Positions 39,147 to 49,887 of a DNA stretch of 64,000 bases are shown piece after piece. The stretch comes from Fallopia convolvulus. Lineage: Eukaryota; Streptophyta; Magnoliopsida; Caryophyllales; Polygonaceae. The notes under the pieces are model-generated. The model was not told the DNA's origin. It saw only the letters and a list, made by a program, of their open reading frames with translations, and did not search any database. Location of the stretch: positions 23,621,328 through 23,685,327 of the forward strand of contig OZ024728.1 in assembly GCA_964016875.1 (NCBI GenBank), in the 5' to 3' direction. Position 1 is the stretch's first letter; the number at the start of each line of letters is the position of its first letter. The translations under genes were made by a program, and so were the position numbers.

Positions 39147-39590
39147 TCAAGGCAGGCACACCTCAGCACGACAAATGGGGCAGTTTGATTGGCTGCTCAG
39201 CCACTTATCAATGCACTCGACATGGAAGATGTGGTTGCAATTAGGGAGAAGCCTTGCAATCTTCCTAGCCTCCAACACGCACAGACAAACCGCGCACTCC
39301 GTACTCTTCTTGTCACTTGCTTCATCTTTGATGATGAAGGTGGGCAGTGAAGCTAACACTGTTGGATCGAGCCCTGTCTTGGGCTGCTCCACGGGTGATT
39401 GCTGAGCGTCTCTTCTGGATCGATTCCTCACCGAAACTCTTGCATATGTGTAAAGGATTAACACTAGTGATATCACAAGAGATAGAGAGACTATGGCTCC
39501 AACCATGATCTTGTGGTTGAGGCTGACGTTGTACTGCTTTTTGTGTGGGAAGATGGACTCACCATCGTCTTGGTCCGCATCGATGTCCAT
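39147..39590 (-). CDS. RING-H2 finger protein, ATL-type E3 ubiquitin ligase
   Basis: 147 aa, intronless, starting at an ATG (39590-39588). In order: an acidic N terminus, one transmembrane segment at about residues 29-49, a basic stretch (51-60), the GLD motif typical of the ATL family (73-75), and a RING-H2 domain with C99, C102, C118, H120, H123, C126, C137 and C140. W130 sits at the place used for E2 contact. By family knowledge ATL proteins are membrane-bound E3 ligases that pass ubiquitin from an E2 enzyme to substrates, often in defence or stress responses; the substrate is unknown. The protein ends just after the RING, so it is at the short end of the family. Confidence 0.9.
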   Translation of the reverse strand: MDIDADQDDGESIFPHKKQYNVSLNHKIMVGAIVSLSLVISLVLILYTYARVSVRNRSRRDAQQSPVEQPKTGLDPTVLASLPTFIIKDEASDKKSTECAVCLCVLEARKIARLLPNCNHIFHVECIDKWLSSQSNCPICRAEVCLP

Positions 39591-39907
39591 GTCCTTCGCT
39601 GGATAATCAAGAAGAAAAGATGGACAGGGGAGGAAGGAGAAAAGAGTGAAGAGCTATTAGGCAGCAACATTAATTGGAAACCAATGACGAGGTTGGCGCT
39701 ACATAATGAAAGGGGATTTCCTTGGAAAAATAAAAATAACTAGATCTTCACCCCTTTCTAAATAAGATTTGAATGGCGAGTGTTCTTTTGAATTGGAGTT
39801 GCTCTATAAAGAAACTGTGTTTATTTCATATTGTTTTGAATTCTTGTGTATCTATTTCTAATTTATTATTCTGTTGTGCAAGTGACTTGTCACTAGAACA
39901 ATTCTCT
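39591..39907. other. Upstream region of RING-H2 gene, LTR-like tail
   Basis: It contains the promoter of the RING-H2 gene on the minus strand. From about 39770 the plus strand reads like the R-U5 part of a copia LTR (CTCTATAAAG-type TATA at about 39803, then T-rich DNA) leading into the gag remnant at 39908. LTR ends could not be fixed. Confidence 0.35.
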
Positions 39908-41090
39908 TCACGTACTATCAACGAGCGTTATCCAGGATGATCTCTCCAAGTGGGGATCCAATGAATAGAAATGCATGGAGGCCAACTGCAAAGCTAAGAT
40001 GTACTTGAACAATACCATGAGTGAGATGGATGTTGTCAAGGTCGGGAACTTGGTAACAACCAAAGAGATGTGGGCCGCCATCCAGCAAATACAAATAAGT
40101 AGTTCCGACCTCAAGGAGGACCATCAAATTAATGGATGCAAGGAGAGATTTCTTCAACTTTAGGATGGCACCAGGGGAACTTGTCTCATCATACCAATCT
40201 AAATTTGAGGCACTATTCACCAAGCTCACATGATTGGGAATTACCAAGCTCAAAATCAATGACAATATGATGGTGCAACAAGTGATTAATGGACTCTCTA
40301 GGGAAAGATCCATGACCAGACAACTTTTTGGGAAACCCCAAAGAACAGGAACTTGCTACTTCACGAGATCTTTGGAAAACTCAAATCCTACGAGGCCAAA
40401 AGAACTGTTAACAAGGAACTAGACAAGCCTAGCAAGGGAATATCACTAAAGTTAGAGAAAGTGTTCAAGTCTGTTCAAGAACAGTGTGAAGATTTTGATG
40501 ATGAGGAGGGGGAGGATATTGTCCTAATTACAAAGGCTCTTCGGAACTTGTATAAGAAGGGGAATTCAAAAGGAACTTTGGAGGAATCCGCTCCTCAAAG
40601 GACTACAATAAACCATGTGAGAAGGATCTCAAGGACGTAAAATGCTTCAAATGCTTTTAGAAGTGACACTTCTAAAGTTTGTCCTCGAGAAACCGAAGAC
40701 AAGAAGTCAATAACAAAGCGTATATCGTCGCATGGATTGATTCTGATGATGAAGATCTACAAGCATGGGAAACTCCCAACATGTGTACAATGGCGATGGA
40801 GGAAAAGTCAGAGGAACAACAAGAGGAGGTAAACGTTCAAACCATCTTAGATTCAATTGAAATGTATGACAAACCAAGTCTTTTACATCAAAACTTGTGA
40901 AGGATAATGTCAATTTACATAAGAACTTTGGAAAATATGAAAAACTGTGTCTTAGCTTGACAGGAAACGACTATTCATACTCATGTTCTACTTCTAATGA
41001 AATTAAAATTGAGCAAAATTCCCTTAAAAAGTCACTTGCAATGATCTTAGAACTGATTGTCTTACTCTTACCCTTGAAATGGAGAACTTG
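39908..41090 (+). pseudogene. Degenerate copia-type gag remnant (UBN2-like)
   Basis: Several short overlapping plus-strand frames give pieces of a copia gag: a CKAKMYLNN...MWAAIQQ stretch at about 39978-40090, then a shifted frame with ISLKLEKVF and KALRNLYKKGNSKG (about 40440-40565). A CFKCF-type remnant of a zinc knuckle lies near 40640. Frameshifts and stops break it throughout. No RT, integrase or RNase H follows. The order matches the gag polyprotein N-terminal half of plant copia elements. Confidence 0.6.
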
Positions 41091-41810
41091 ATGAAAGAGT
41101 TGAAAAAAGGGAAAGGGAAAGATGGTCACTAAGTTCAAAAAGACCACGAGTTTTGTTCTTTCTAGACACAGGATTGGGTGATGTGAGAATACCCATGGGA
41201 ACAATGAAAAATCATTGACCCAAAGTGAGATCAGTTTAGAGCCCTCGAATTTTGATGGCATCCAACATAAGCCTAGCCGAGCCTTATCGATTTCTATCAT
41301 TGTATTTATTTATTTATAGTATGTTTCTTTATCTAGTATTATGGGCCTAAGGGACGTGTGATCTATGTATGCTGACATGGGCCGGTCCATTAGGTCAAGT
41401 CTTAGGCTTCCTTTAGTTTTCTCTATTTAAGCACAACTCTTGTAATGTTATTATCACATCCAATATGAATTAAGCCAAATCTTTGAGTTGAGTTTCTCCT
41501 ACCTTTTGGCCCGAGCGTCACCCATATCTCAACCCTCTTCTCTCGCCCTTGAATCTGCCTCACCTCGCGCATACGTGTTAAATCGCAAATCAAGCAAGAC
41601 ATGAATCAATTCACACCACATATATCATGCATCATAGGGTGAAAAAAATTAAGCCAAAACACCCTAGTTTGACTTGCTTACAAGGACAAGGACTAGATCT
41701 TCTAGGAGCAGAATTATGCAAAAACGAACAATGCAGGGGAGAATGGCTAAGAACAATGCGTAAGTTAAACGGTTTAGAGCGACTTACATGTAATGGGTCT
41801 TGATACCAAT
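41091..41810. other. Non-coding, LTR-like DNA
   Basis: No gene. On the plus strand a TATA-like CTATTTAAG (about 41424-41432) follows a stretch with GGGCCGGTCCATTAGG, like the U3 of an LTR, possibly belonging with the gag remnant to its left. The ends were not found. The right edge (41796-41809) is the primer-site-like sequence of the next entry. Confidence 0.3.
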
Positions 41811-42450
41811 TGATAGCACGAGATCATCTTAGATGTAACTCCCTCGATCAAGAACTGAAACAAACAAGGTAATGGCATGGTAAGGTTGAATCTTCGGCAC
41901 GACAGCAGTACACCATGGCCTAGCGATGACACGAGGACGCCTCAACAATGGTGTAAGGTTGATCGAATTAGCACCAGCGGGCCGGATCTACAATCCGCAA
42001 CAAGGACTTGGGCACACATGGCACCAATAGCTAGGTCGGTGTGGCATGTATGACGTTGTGTCTCGGTACAAGAGGAATCAGTGGTGGCCGAGCAAGTGAA
42101 GTAGATGGCAAGTAAGGGCCAGCAAGAAAGCGACACGAGAGAGAGTTTGAGAGAGAGTTTTGGGACGAAAGTTAGGCTAGAAGAGTGATCTCCATTCATA
42201 ACCTAAAACTAATGTAAGTACAAAGAGAGGAAGGGAGGGTTGTATATAGAGCACTCCTTCCTAGACTTAAGAGGACTAGTATCGGTATACAAACTAAAAA
42301 CACATGTCCACCATACAAACATAACGTTAAAAAATACATGGAATATAAATAAGTTATGCAACAATAATAATAAATAAATACGTAGGGATCGATAAAGCTT
42401 CACTAGGCCAAGAACGGGCGTGCCTAGGCTAGGACGTCGGGCATGGTGTT
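41811..42450 (-). mobile_element. Probable LTR fragment with tRNA-Met-like primer site
   Basis: On the minus strand ...CGTGCTATCA ends at 41811 and is followed by TTGGTATCAAGACCC (complement of about 41796-41810). This is close to the plant primer-binding site TGGTATCAGAGC, with two differences. A minus-strand TATA-like CTCTATATACAAC (about 42251-42239) lies inside, as expected of U3. The start of the LTR (right end) could not be located, so 42450 is only approximate. Confidence 0.4.
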
Positions 42451-42628
42451 TGGTGCATCATATATCGAGGCTAATGAGAACATAGTGAAGTGGAACTTGA
42501 CATGTTGTGTGAACTGCAATCTGACTCTCATGATGACCAACGAAGTAGCAGAGCAATGGCCTTAGACAAGGAACGAGTAATAGGACCATCGGATCGAACA
42601 CTCATGGCTCGCTCCTCCTCCTAGGCCA

Positions 42629-43205
42629 TCATAGGGGAGGTATGATGTCATCAATGATGATGCGTTTTCCTCTTCTTTTTCCTCTTCCTCTCTTAGCAGC
42701 CTTTATGCCGATTGGGCGCTCAATAGGATCTACATTAAACGCACTCATTTGAGTATCAGGACTAGAAGCATCGCCTTCAATTGATGCGGCCCTTGATATC
42801 TTTGAGCTCTTAGTGCTTTATTGAATGTAAAGATCACTCCATCTGGGATCGTTTTGGAGATGTAACCAACAATGATCCTCATTGAATATGTGGCTATGGA
42901 ATCAAAATAGAGTTGATGAGCATTGTTCAGAACATCTTGCTGCGACTCACCACTACGTTTTAAGGACAAAGATTTCTAATATTCACCTACAAACTTAGCA
43001 ATATGAGGGTTCATTCTATTCCATTTAGGCTTACATCCCTTTTTGGTTCGACGCTCTTGGTTTGCCACTTAATGTTGGTTGAAGTAGGTACTAACTCGCT
43101 TCCAAAAAACTTTGGATGTTTGCTCGGTGTTTACGATGATATATTTACTTGTGTTGAGCCATGCACTCGCTATGAGTACTTGATGCACCCGCGACCCACC
43201 AGCCC
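42629..43205 (-). pseudogene. Harbinger-associated SANT/Myb-like protein pseudogene (with NAM-associated C-terminal part)
   Basis: Read on the minus strand from about 43177: VLIASAWLNTSK, then an FWKRVSTYFNQ stretch, KPKWNRMNPHIAKFVGEY, a SGESQQDVLNNAHQLY stretch, HCWLHLQNDPRWSDLY, and finally RPIGIKAAKRGRGKRRGK and a stop at 42629. This is the domain order of the plant proteins encoded beside PIF/Harbinger transposases: a trihelix/SANT-like DNA-binding part, then a No-apical-meristem-associated C-terminal part. Breaks seen: a TAA within FNQ*, a TAG after GEY, a frameshift near 42895 and a TAA after LYIQ. The GC-rich N-terminal side holds a perfect 21-bp tandem duplication (43195-43236). The transposase itself was not found nearby. 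Confidence 0.7.
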
Positions 43206-43236
43206 GCGCCCGCGGCCCACCAGCCCGCGCCCGCGG
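43195..43236. repeat. Perfect 21-bp tandem duplication, GC-rich
   Basis: Two identical copies (43195-43215 and 43216-43236), beginning CCCACCAGCCC and ending CGCGG, in otherwise moderate-GC DNA at the N-terminal edge of the Harbinger-associated pseudogene. Confidence 0.85.
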
Positions 43237-43615
43237 TTTCGTACATCGTGACCGTCGCCTGGCTACTCCTCGCGCCTACTATAGATATTTTGGCCCCGGC
43301 AACTTCTTTTCCTACATCTAAATCAACAAAGGGAGGACGGAATCAAATCGGTATCGGAGGACGATCTTTGCAGAGCTGCTTTGATTTGTTTGTCCGCCAA
43401 CCGTTCGGTAAAATGCGCAGGGCAAACTACAGTCACGATATCAAGTCAAGGACCTATGTTGCGGAGTTTTGGATGTTGACTCAAGTTGTGATACATGTTC
43501 AATGGGACCCTGACGGATTTAGTTCCAAGATCCGTTTCATAAGTCTCCTCCTGATTTCCGAATTGAGGACAAGTCGATTATCAACGTGGGAGAATTGATA
43601 CGCTACAATTATATT
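43237..43615. other. Unassigned moderate-GC segment
   Basis: Base composition is richer in GC than the surroundings, and a plus-strand open frame of 116 codons (43248-43598) exists, but it resembles no family I know. It could be the upstream or N-terminal part of the minus-strand Harbinger-associated pseudogene. Confidence 0.3.
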
Positions 43616-43619
43616 AGGA

Positions 43620-44063
43620 TATTTAGGATCCGTTCCAAAACTGGGCTGGACCGGACCGGACCGGGACCGAGTTTCCTAAATCTTTGGACCGAGGATAGGA
43701 TCGGAATTTCCCGGTCCGGTCCAGTCCACTTTCGGACCAGTTTTGGACTGGGATATTATTTTTTTAAATTAATATTTTTTGAAGAAAAAAATATGTTTTA
43801 TTGAGAAAATCTATATATTATTTATAAAAAAATAATGTTATGAAGTATATACATAAAAGTGAAACTTAAATAATAAAAAAAAAATTTAACATAAGAAATA
43901 TCATTTATGTATTTAAATTTTAATTTTATTTTTATTTAAAAAAATTGGTCAGGACCGAGATTGGAATTTTAAAATTCACGGACTGAGGACCGGATCGTTA
44001 TACCCTCAGTCCGGTCGGTCCGGTCTAAAAATCCGGCCCAGTCTGGAATTTGCCCAGCCCTAA
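43620..44063. mobile_element. hAT-like GC-rich terminal-repeat element (degenerate)
   Basis: The left side begins near TTAGGATCCGTTCC...CTGGGCTGGACCGG. The right side ends as the complement of TTAGGGCTGGGCAAATTCC...CTGGGCCGGA at 44063. Both flanks are filled with GGACCGG/CCGGTCC words around an AT-rich core. This is the layout of the hAT element at 34100-34524. The termini are imperfect and no 8-bp target duplication was seen. Confidence 0.45.
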
Positions 44064-44997
44064 CGGGATCCACGACCATGAGAACCTTCCGTTTGGGTGC
44101 TATAAATAGGGTTGTCTTTTGGTTGAGAGCTGTGTATAGCCATATTTTTAGTTGATCCTAAAGAAATTGGCCATGGAAGGTAATTTTGTGGAATTTTTGG
44201 TGTAGGGTAATTTGGTTGGTAAGTTTGGTGGAAAACTTGACGATGGGAAATTTAGTACCCAAATTGGTGGAGGCTTTTCATTTGGATCCATATTGAGGAG
44301 AGGATTATGTTGAAAGAACTGATTTGTTGGAAGAGTGAGTTTTGCAAATGAGTAAAATCCAAATATATAGCCAAAAATAGGGTTTTAAAAAAATCCAAAA
44401 CCATGCATCAAAAACAATGTGTGGATCCAAAACCATGGGCGAATCTAAAATCGATAAATTATACAAATTATTATTCATGGGTAGGTAAAACAATATTATG
44501 ATTTTCGGTATAATTTTTAGCTAAACAATAAGTTATTTAAAAGAATAAATAAACATGTATTTTCTTACCCTAAAACTACCCCAAAACTAATTTAATTTTA
44601 AAATAATTCAAATTATAATTAACTATATACTAAAGAGGAGGTTAAAAAAAGTATTAAACGACACATGTCGCTTTTAGGTTGGACCACACCATCCCTTTTA
44701 TTCAAACCAATCTTTGGCACAATAATTAAGGTTAATTTAAAGATAGCGTAATGTACATACAATATTATATCACTATAATCAATGGATAGAAAATCTCATT
44801 CTTTTTTTATAAAAATCTTTTATTTTAGGATATGATAAATAGGAAGATTATTAAAATATTTTTTATGCTATATATTATACAATATTAGGATATTTATTTT
44901 ATTTTTACATAGAATGCATATGCTAGGTTTAGATAATTAAGTTTAATATAAAGATAGTGTAATGTACGTACAATCTTATATCACTATAATTAATAGG
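44064..44997. repeat. Intergenic DNA with a 65-bp direct repeat
   Basis: About 44722-44786 and 44933-44996 are direct copies with a few differences, sharing AAAGATAG(C/T)GTAATGTAC(A/G)TACAAT and TTATATCACTATAAT. No gene was recognised. A TATATACTAAAGAGGAGG stretch near 44623 resembles a Helitron 5' start but lacks the TC. Confidence 0.5.
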
Positions 44998-45111
44998 GAT
45001 GCTCACGGTTCGGGTCGGGTCGGCCCGCGATCCGCAAAAAAACTTACTTTTGAAATTAACCGCCCCCTCTCCCTCCACTCTTGGTACTACCCGGAGAATT
45101 AACCGCCAAAC
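44998..45111. mobile_element. Truncated hAT-like end
   Basis: GGGATGCTCACGG followed by TTCGGGTCGGGTCGG at about 44997-45026 matches the left-end style of hAT elements in this window. There is no right partner, so it is a fragment. Confidence 0.35.
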
Positions 45112-45571
45112 TAGAGACGGAGCTGGGGGAGGGCATGGGTGGACCAGTGCCCACCCTTCACTCATGAATTTTTTTTATATGGGCACTAGTAAATTGAAGT
45201 TAGTAGCAAAATACAATTTGATTCTTGGTAAATTTTAACCCGGTTCTAGTTCTTCTCCCAACCTGATTACTTTGAATTTGTAATTCAATATGATATGTTA
45301 GGGTTTTGTGACTTTTGTTGGTAATTTGGTATATTTTGTGATCTTAATTTAAATTTTCTATGCTAATTAGGTTGAATTTAACTATTAATTTTATATGAAC
45401 TTTGTTGATGTCCATGAATTCACGATCGAGAGTTCGAGACCACTGTTGTCCACTAGTTTAATTTTGAGATTAATTAAAACTATCAAGATTCAAGTGGGAT
45501 GTGGGTTGATTTTGAATTTTTGGTAAATTATTAATTGTGCACCCTTCAATTTAGTTCTGCGTCCGTCACTA
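45112..45571. mobile_element. Possible small TIR element
   Basis: The left end TAGAGACGGAGC and the complement of the right end (TAGTGACGGACGC, ending at 45571) form a 12-13-bp imperfect inverted repeat. The sequences GTGCCCACCC and GTGCACCCTTCAA near the two ends are also typical of repeated plant elements. No target duplication was found. Confidence 0.4.
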
Positions 45572-45706
45572 AACTAAAAATTTCTTGATTTTACATCAAT
45601 TTTCTTCATCAAAACCAAACATATAATAAACATTAAAAACATACTTTATCAAACTCATTCGACAATATTCACTCCCCTTGTTTTCGTACAACTTGAACAC
45701 AAACTC

Positions 45707-45949
45707 CTAAGAAAAATCTCTGGCATCGGTTTCTTCTTCAGTATCACTAGGGTGGTCGACATGGGCAGGCAAGCGGTAGTGACAAAGTGGGCAAGAGCGG
45801 ATGTTGTTGAGCCACTTGGCAAGACAAGGCTGATGAAACGTATGGCAGCATGTCATGGAGAGCATGGCCGTTCACTCGGTCATGGCCTCCATGCAAACCG
45901 AGCATTCCTCGTCGATCCTTGGAGCATTGGGGGTTGCTAGTGCCACCAT
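45707..45949 (-). pseudogene. RING-H2 finger pseudogene
   Basis: 81 codons from ATG (45949-45947) to TAG (45709-45707), with one in-frame TGA after MEAMTE. The eight metal ligands are readable in order: CSVC, then CCHTFHQPC (C-x-H-x2-H-x2-C), then CPLC after 10 residues. The tail is acidic (SDTEEETD). The TGA between the second and third ligands breaks the domain unless it is a sequencing error. It is not a recent copy of the RING gene at 39147-39590; the loops differ. A copia LTR begins 13 bases upstream of its start, so any longer N-terminal part has been cut away. Confidence 0.75.
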
Positions 45950-45962
45950 GTTGAGTAAATAT

Positions 45963-46924
45963 TGTTGGATCGTAAGGGGTTAGCGAGAGCTTGGGAAGTG
46001 ACAGTTAAGCTGTTCCCAAGGCAGCAGAAATATTTGAACGCAGGTAAGCAAACAGTAAAGAACACAGTTCCCTTATAAAGGAACCCCACAACAACCAACT
46101 AGTTGTGTGGGTAAACCTCTACCTCCGCTTGGAGGATTTTGAATGACTTACTTGTATTATTGCTTGTTCCTTAGTTACAAACAGCTAGATTCAAACTTCT
46201 CTGTTCCTACGAGTTCTACCTAACTCTAGCAACACTAGTGAATCTTCTCAACTAAGTTCCTAAGCGAACAACTCAACTAAAACAAGAAAATCAAACCTTA
46301 CACCTTGACTATCTCAGTTCCCTTGCTCCTGGGAACTTCAGCTTCACCGTCATCGAGATCAGACACTCGCCGTCAGGGACTTCTCTTCTTCTTTCTCTCT
46401 TTCTCTCTTTCTGGGAGTATGTGTGAGTTCTGGGAGAAGTGCACTCTTCGAGTACTATTCACTTGGCTTTATACTTGTGATGCTTGGGCTTCAATCTTGA
46501 CTTTCATTTGTGTTTGAAGTGCACCTTGTCTTGTATGCCAAGTCGTTGTCCTTCACATGTGACAATATTTGAATTTGAGTCAACTCTGAGAGTTGATCGG
46601 GCCGTTGGATCAAATGCCTCAGTCTGTTCCTCAGACTGAGCGTTTGTTTTGTCTTAAGGCAAGATCCCGCAAATCTCGCTGACTTGTCTTTGTCTGCACA
46701 TGTGAGTTCCCATCTCATGGGAACTGTCTTCTTCAGAGTTCCTTTGAAAGGAACTCTTCATCATGTTAGTTAGTGTTCCTTGAGCGTTCATGAAGATTCT
46801 TTACTTGACATGTGTTCCTTAGAAATACTTGGACAAAGTACGTTAGTTCCCATATGGTGTTTGTCATCTTCAAAACTGGAGAATGGTATTGTTGTTCCAA
46901 TGTTTAGAACCAGAGGTCCCAACA
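45963..46924 (-). mobile_element. 3' LTR of copia element
   Basis: 962 bp bounded by TGTTGG and CCAACA. On the minus strand U3 begins at 46924, just after a polypurine tract AAAAAGGGGGAAA (complement of about 46937-46949) preceded by TGTCATCATC, a very common arrangement before copia 3' LTRs. A minus-strand TATAAAG lies at 46473-46467. The left flank is AATAT (45958-45962); the matching copy at the 5' end is lost because the element is truncated. Confidence 0.85.
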
Positions 46925-47315
46925 CCGTCCCAAAAATTTCCCCCTTTTTGATGATGACAAACCCATCACAAAAATAACCAAGTATTTCAAAGTATGAATA
47001 TGCAGCAGAGTTCCCATGTGATATGATGTGAGTTCTTAGAGATCCACGTCTTATGAAACAAAGATTTCTTACTTAGCATTTTAAGCGATAGTTCCCCCTT
47101 AGCAATAGCATATTTTGTGATAACTCAAAATAAGACTCATCTCGCATATTTTGTTCTTCCCCCTTTTGGCATCATCGAAAATAGACAAGCATAAATAAGG
47201 AAAGAAAGGAACACGCAATCAAACTAAAAACCATTAAATTACTTAAGCATTGGAATGTACAAGGGAACACATAAAATTTTGTGGGAAAACATGGAGAAAG
47301 ATAAAGGAGGGACGA
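46925..47315 (-). mobile_element. Copia 3' untranslated region with polypurine tract
   Basis: Non-coding interior between the env-position ORF and the LTR. Besides the polypurine tract at 46937-46949, two similar purine runs on the minus strand lie near 47090-47100 and 47155-47165, next to a CATCATC-type word. Confidence 0.6.
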
Positions 47316-49463
47316 TCATGGGCTCCGAGGAAGCAAGAGTTCGGTTAGTCGGTCTAGAGCATGGAGAATTTTCTCTTGGGTTCCCGCCATCCTTTCAAGT
47401 GTGGCTGCGATGTGGACCAACACTTGATTGTTCCCATACTCAAGGCCTTCACCAGAGGGAAGCGTCTCTTGGTCCTCGTCCTGCTCTGAGTGACACATCT
47501 TCTGGACCACAGAGAGGTCCAGTTCCCTTCCAATAGTTACTTCTTCCTTGTCGGCTTCGTAGAGCCCTTCCTTGAGCATCAGTTTCTTGATCAGACCAGC
47601 ATAAGGCAAGGAATGGGAAGTCGAGGCCATGCACTTCTCCATGTGCCCAAGGATGATGCAAGGAAGGTTGATAGGCTTCTTGAGGAGGAAGTGATAGAGC
47701 AGAATAGCGTCTTGGATGTTGAGTTGGTGACACTTCTCTTACCTTGGGATCACCACTGTGATGATGAACTGATGGGCCAACTTAGCTATGAGGGAGAGAT
47801 TGTGAGTGGGTGTGCCGGTCTTGGGAACACGGCCCTCATAGATAGCGTTGTAGATCACAGTGCTGTCGAATTCTCCCCAGGCCTTGATGGGAACGGCGCT
47901 GAGGCCCTTGAGAGGGACTTGGAGTTGGTGACGAAGAGTTGAGGCGGTGAAGACAAAATCGCCGCCTTGGAGGGAGAGAGTTCCCTTGGTGCCTTCTATG
48001 GAAAAGTTGTTGTAGAAGAGGCGCACTTGAGCTGGGTCGACGCTCACGGTAGCCTCACAAATGTGTTCCCACCCCTGGGCCTTAATGAGATCCTAGAGCT
48101 CCCCAAGGCTCTTCTCTTGGAGCTCTTCTTCGTTGAGAACGAGGGGAGGGATGAGCTTGCGGTCCTCCTTGATGGGAACCCTCTTAGAAGCAGTTGTTTT
48201 CCCTTTCTTTTTCTTGTTCCCCCTGGAGGCGGTAGCCTTTCGTTTTCGCTGGGGGGAGTCAGCCGCTTCGATCATCAGGGGAGGTTCCCTTTGTTCTTGG
48301 GCAACCTCCGACACCACCATTTGGCGTCCTTGATCCTGAGCGGTTTCTTGCACATCGGTGGTGGCCTCACCATCCGAGGTCCCTTCTTCTTCTGAGGACA
48401 GGCCCATGTCCTCGTTGTCATCCTCTTCTTGATGACTTGTGCTTGCCCTAGCACCGTCAGTTGGTGCTAGGTCCCTTTCTTCTGGAACCTTGGAAGCAGC
48501 GGTCCCTTGTGCAGTTGAGGGCCGCGAGATCTCTGCTTGGAGCTCGGCCTCGAGCGCATCAAGGCGCGCTTTTTCTTCGGCAGTTCCCATGACGATGGGA
48601 GGCTGCATTTTGGCTTTCTTGCGAGAAATTACTCCGATGGGTAGCTCATCCTCATCGGAGTCGAGGTTCATGAGTTGTTGGGTTTGGGAGGGAGAGGGGA
48701 GCTTTTCGGTGGAAGGAGATTTTGGTGGTGAGGGAGTTTTCATGGGAGGAGATGGAGGTGGTGTGGGAACTTTGAGGGAGGAGGAGGATGGAGGAATCTT
48801 TTGTGGTGAAGAAGATGGAGGGAGATTGGATGTGCCCTCAAGCGTGGGAAGAGAGGAAGAGGAGGTTGTCGAATCTCTGGGACCAGAGGTCTCAGAGATA
48901 GGTTTAGGGTTAGTGGTGGAGGGAACAAAGGGGGGTTTGCGAAAAAGCTGTTCTATTTCGGATGGGGGGACGATGACATAGGCGTCGGGTTTGGAGAGGT
49001 TAAGAACTTCATCCATGGCGAGAAGATATTTCTTCTTTGGTTCAGTTGGAAAAGAAGAACGGGAAGAAGAGATCTGAGAGTGCTTGTGTTTGGATGGATT
49101 TTTGGATTTCGAGAAGGAGTGTTTGGATTTTGAGGGTTTGGGTTTCTCGTGTTTAGAAGGGGGTTAGGAGCCGAAACTGTCAAGGATGACAGTTCCAGAG
49201 GAAGAGACTGAGGGAGGTTGAGTAGGAGGAGGTGGAGGAGGAAGAGATTGAGAGGTTGTGGTGGTGGAGGAAGGCATTGCTAGAGTTTGCGTTGCCGGAG
49301 GAGGAAGAAAGGGACTGACATATTTGTAAAGCCCTTCGAAGAGAATTGCTCGAAGGGCAGGGTCTTGTTCTTTATCAAGGTCACTCAACATTGTGATGAA
49401 GAGTGTTTTGGGATTGGCTTGGATCCACTCACGAACTTGTTCAAGAGTATGAACTGGAGCCAT
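47316..49463 (-). pseudogene. Broken env-position ORF of copia element (plant transposon-associated protein)
   Basis: One reading frame of 716 codons starts at ATG 49463-49461 (MAPVHTLEQVREW) and is interrupted in frame by TAA (49166-49164), TAG (48095-48093) and TAA (47741-47739). Layout: a short N-terminal part, a long Pro/Ser-rich linker, an acidic and then Lys-rich nuclear-signal-like part (KRKATASRGNKKKKGK), and a globular part (VRLFYNNFS...IYNAIYEGRVP...LAHQFIITVVIP...YHFLLKKPINLPCIILGHM). That globular part resembles the putative plant transposon protein domain found in copia and gypsy elements. The C terminus is coiled-coil-like. It sits between pol and the 3' LTR, where SIRE-type copia elements carry an extra ORF. 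Its role is unknown. Confidence 0.7.
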
Positions 49464-49887
49464 GAGAAAAATATGGGAAAGAGAGAGGTTTTGGAGGTTT
49501 GCTTGAAGGGGAAAGAGAGATGGAGTCGGAGAAGATGAGTTGCAGAGGAAGAATGAGGAAGAAAGGCCCAAAAATGGCAAAAAGGGGTTTTTTATGTGGT
49601 AAAGGAAGAAGGGTAGAAAGGGAAGATTGAAGAACCTCGATAACTGTTGGCCAATGAATGCGGAGGAGCGTTTCAACTTCCTTAGCACGCTTATGACACG
49701 CGTCGCTTTCTCCAGGGGAGGTCACTTCAAGATTTTCAAACGCTTGGCCCATAATGCTTCGGATTCTAACACAATATCCCATTTCCCAAGTGACGCTGCA
49801 TCTTTTCAGAGTTATTAGTGTTCCCTTGCCTGTGCACACCAGTTCCCATGATCTTTAAAAAGGTCGGTTTGAGTGGAGTGCTTAAGG
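49464..49887 (-). mobile_element. Copia spacer between pol and env-position ORF (left part)
   Basis: Non-coding copia interior upstream of the env-position ORF. It continues across the solo LTR at 51424-51756. Open frames here are extensions without recognisable content. Confidence 0.5.

Noticed and set aside
39908..41300. Minus-strand frames opposite the gag remnant as a separate gene.
   Set aside because: The gag-like peptides are on the plus strand, and the minus-strand frames have no recognisable content.
43248..43598. 116-codon plus-strand open frame.
   Set aside because: No family resemblance, and it lies beside a minus-strand pseudogene whose N-terminal region probably accounts for the composition.
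47490..48981. Plus-strand open frames of 142-180 codons opposite the env-position ORF.
   Set aside because: They are mirror frames of the Pro/Ser-rich and charged minus-strand sequence and carry no recognisable domain.
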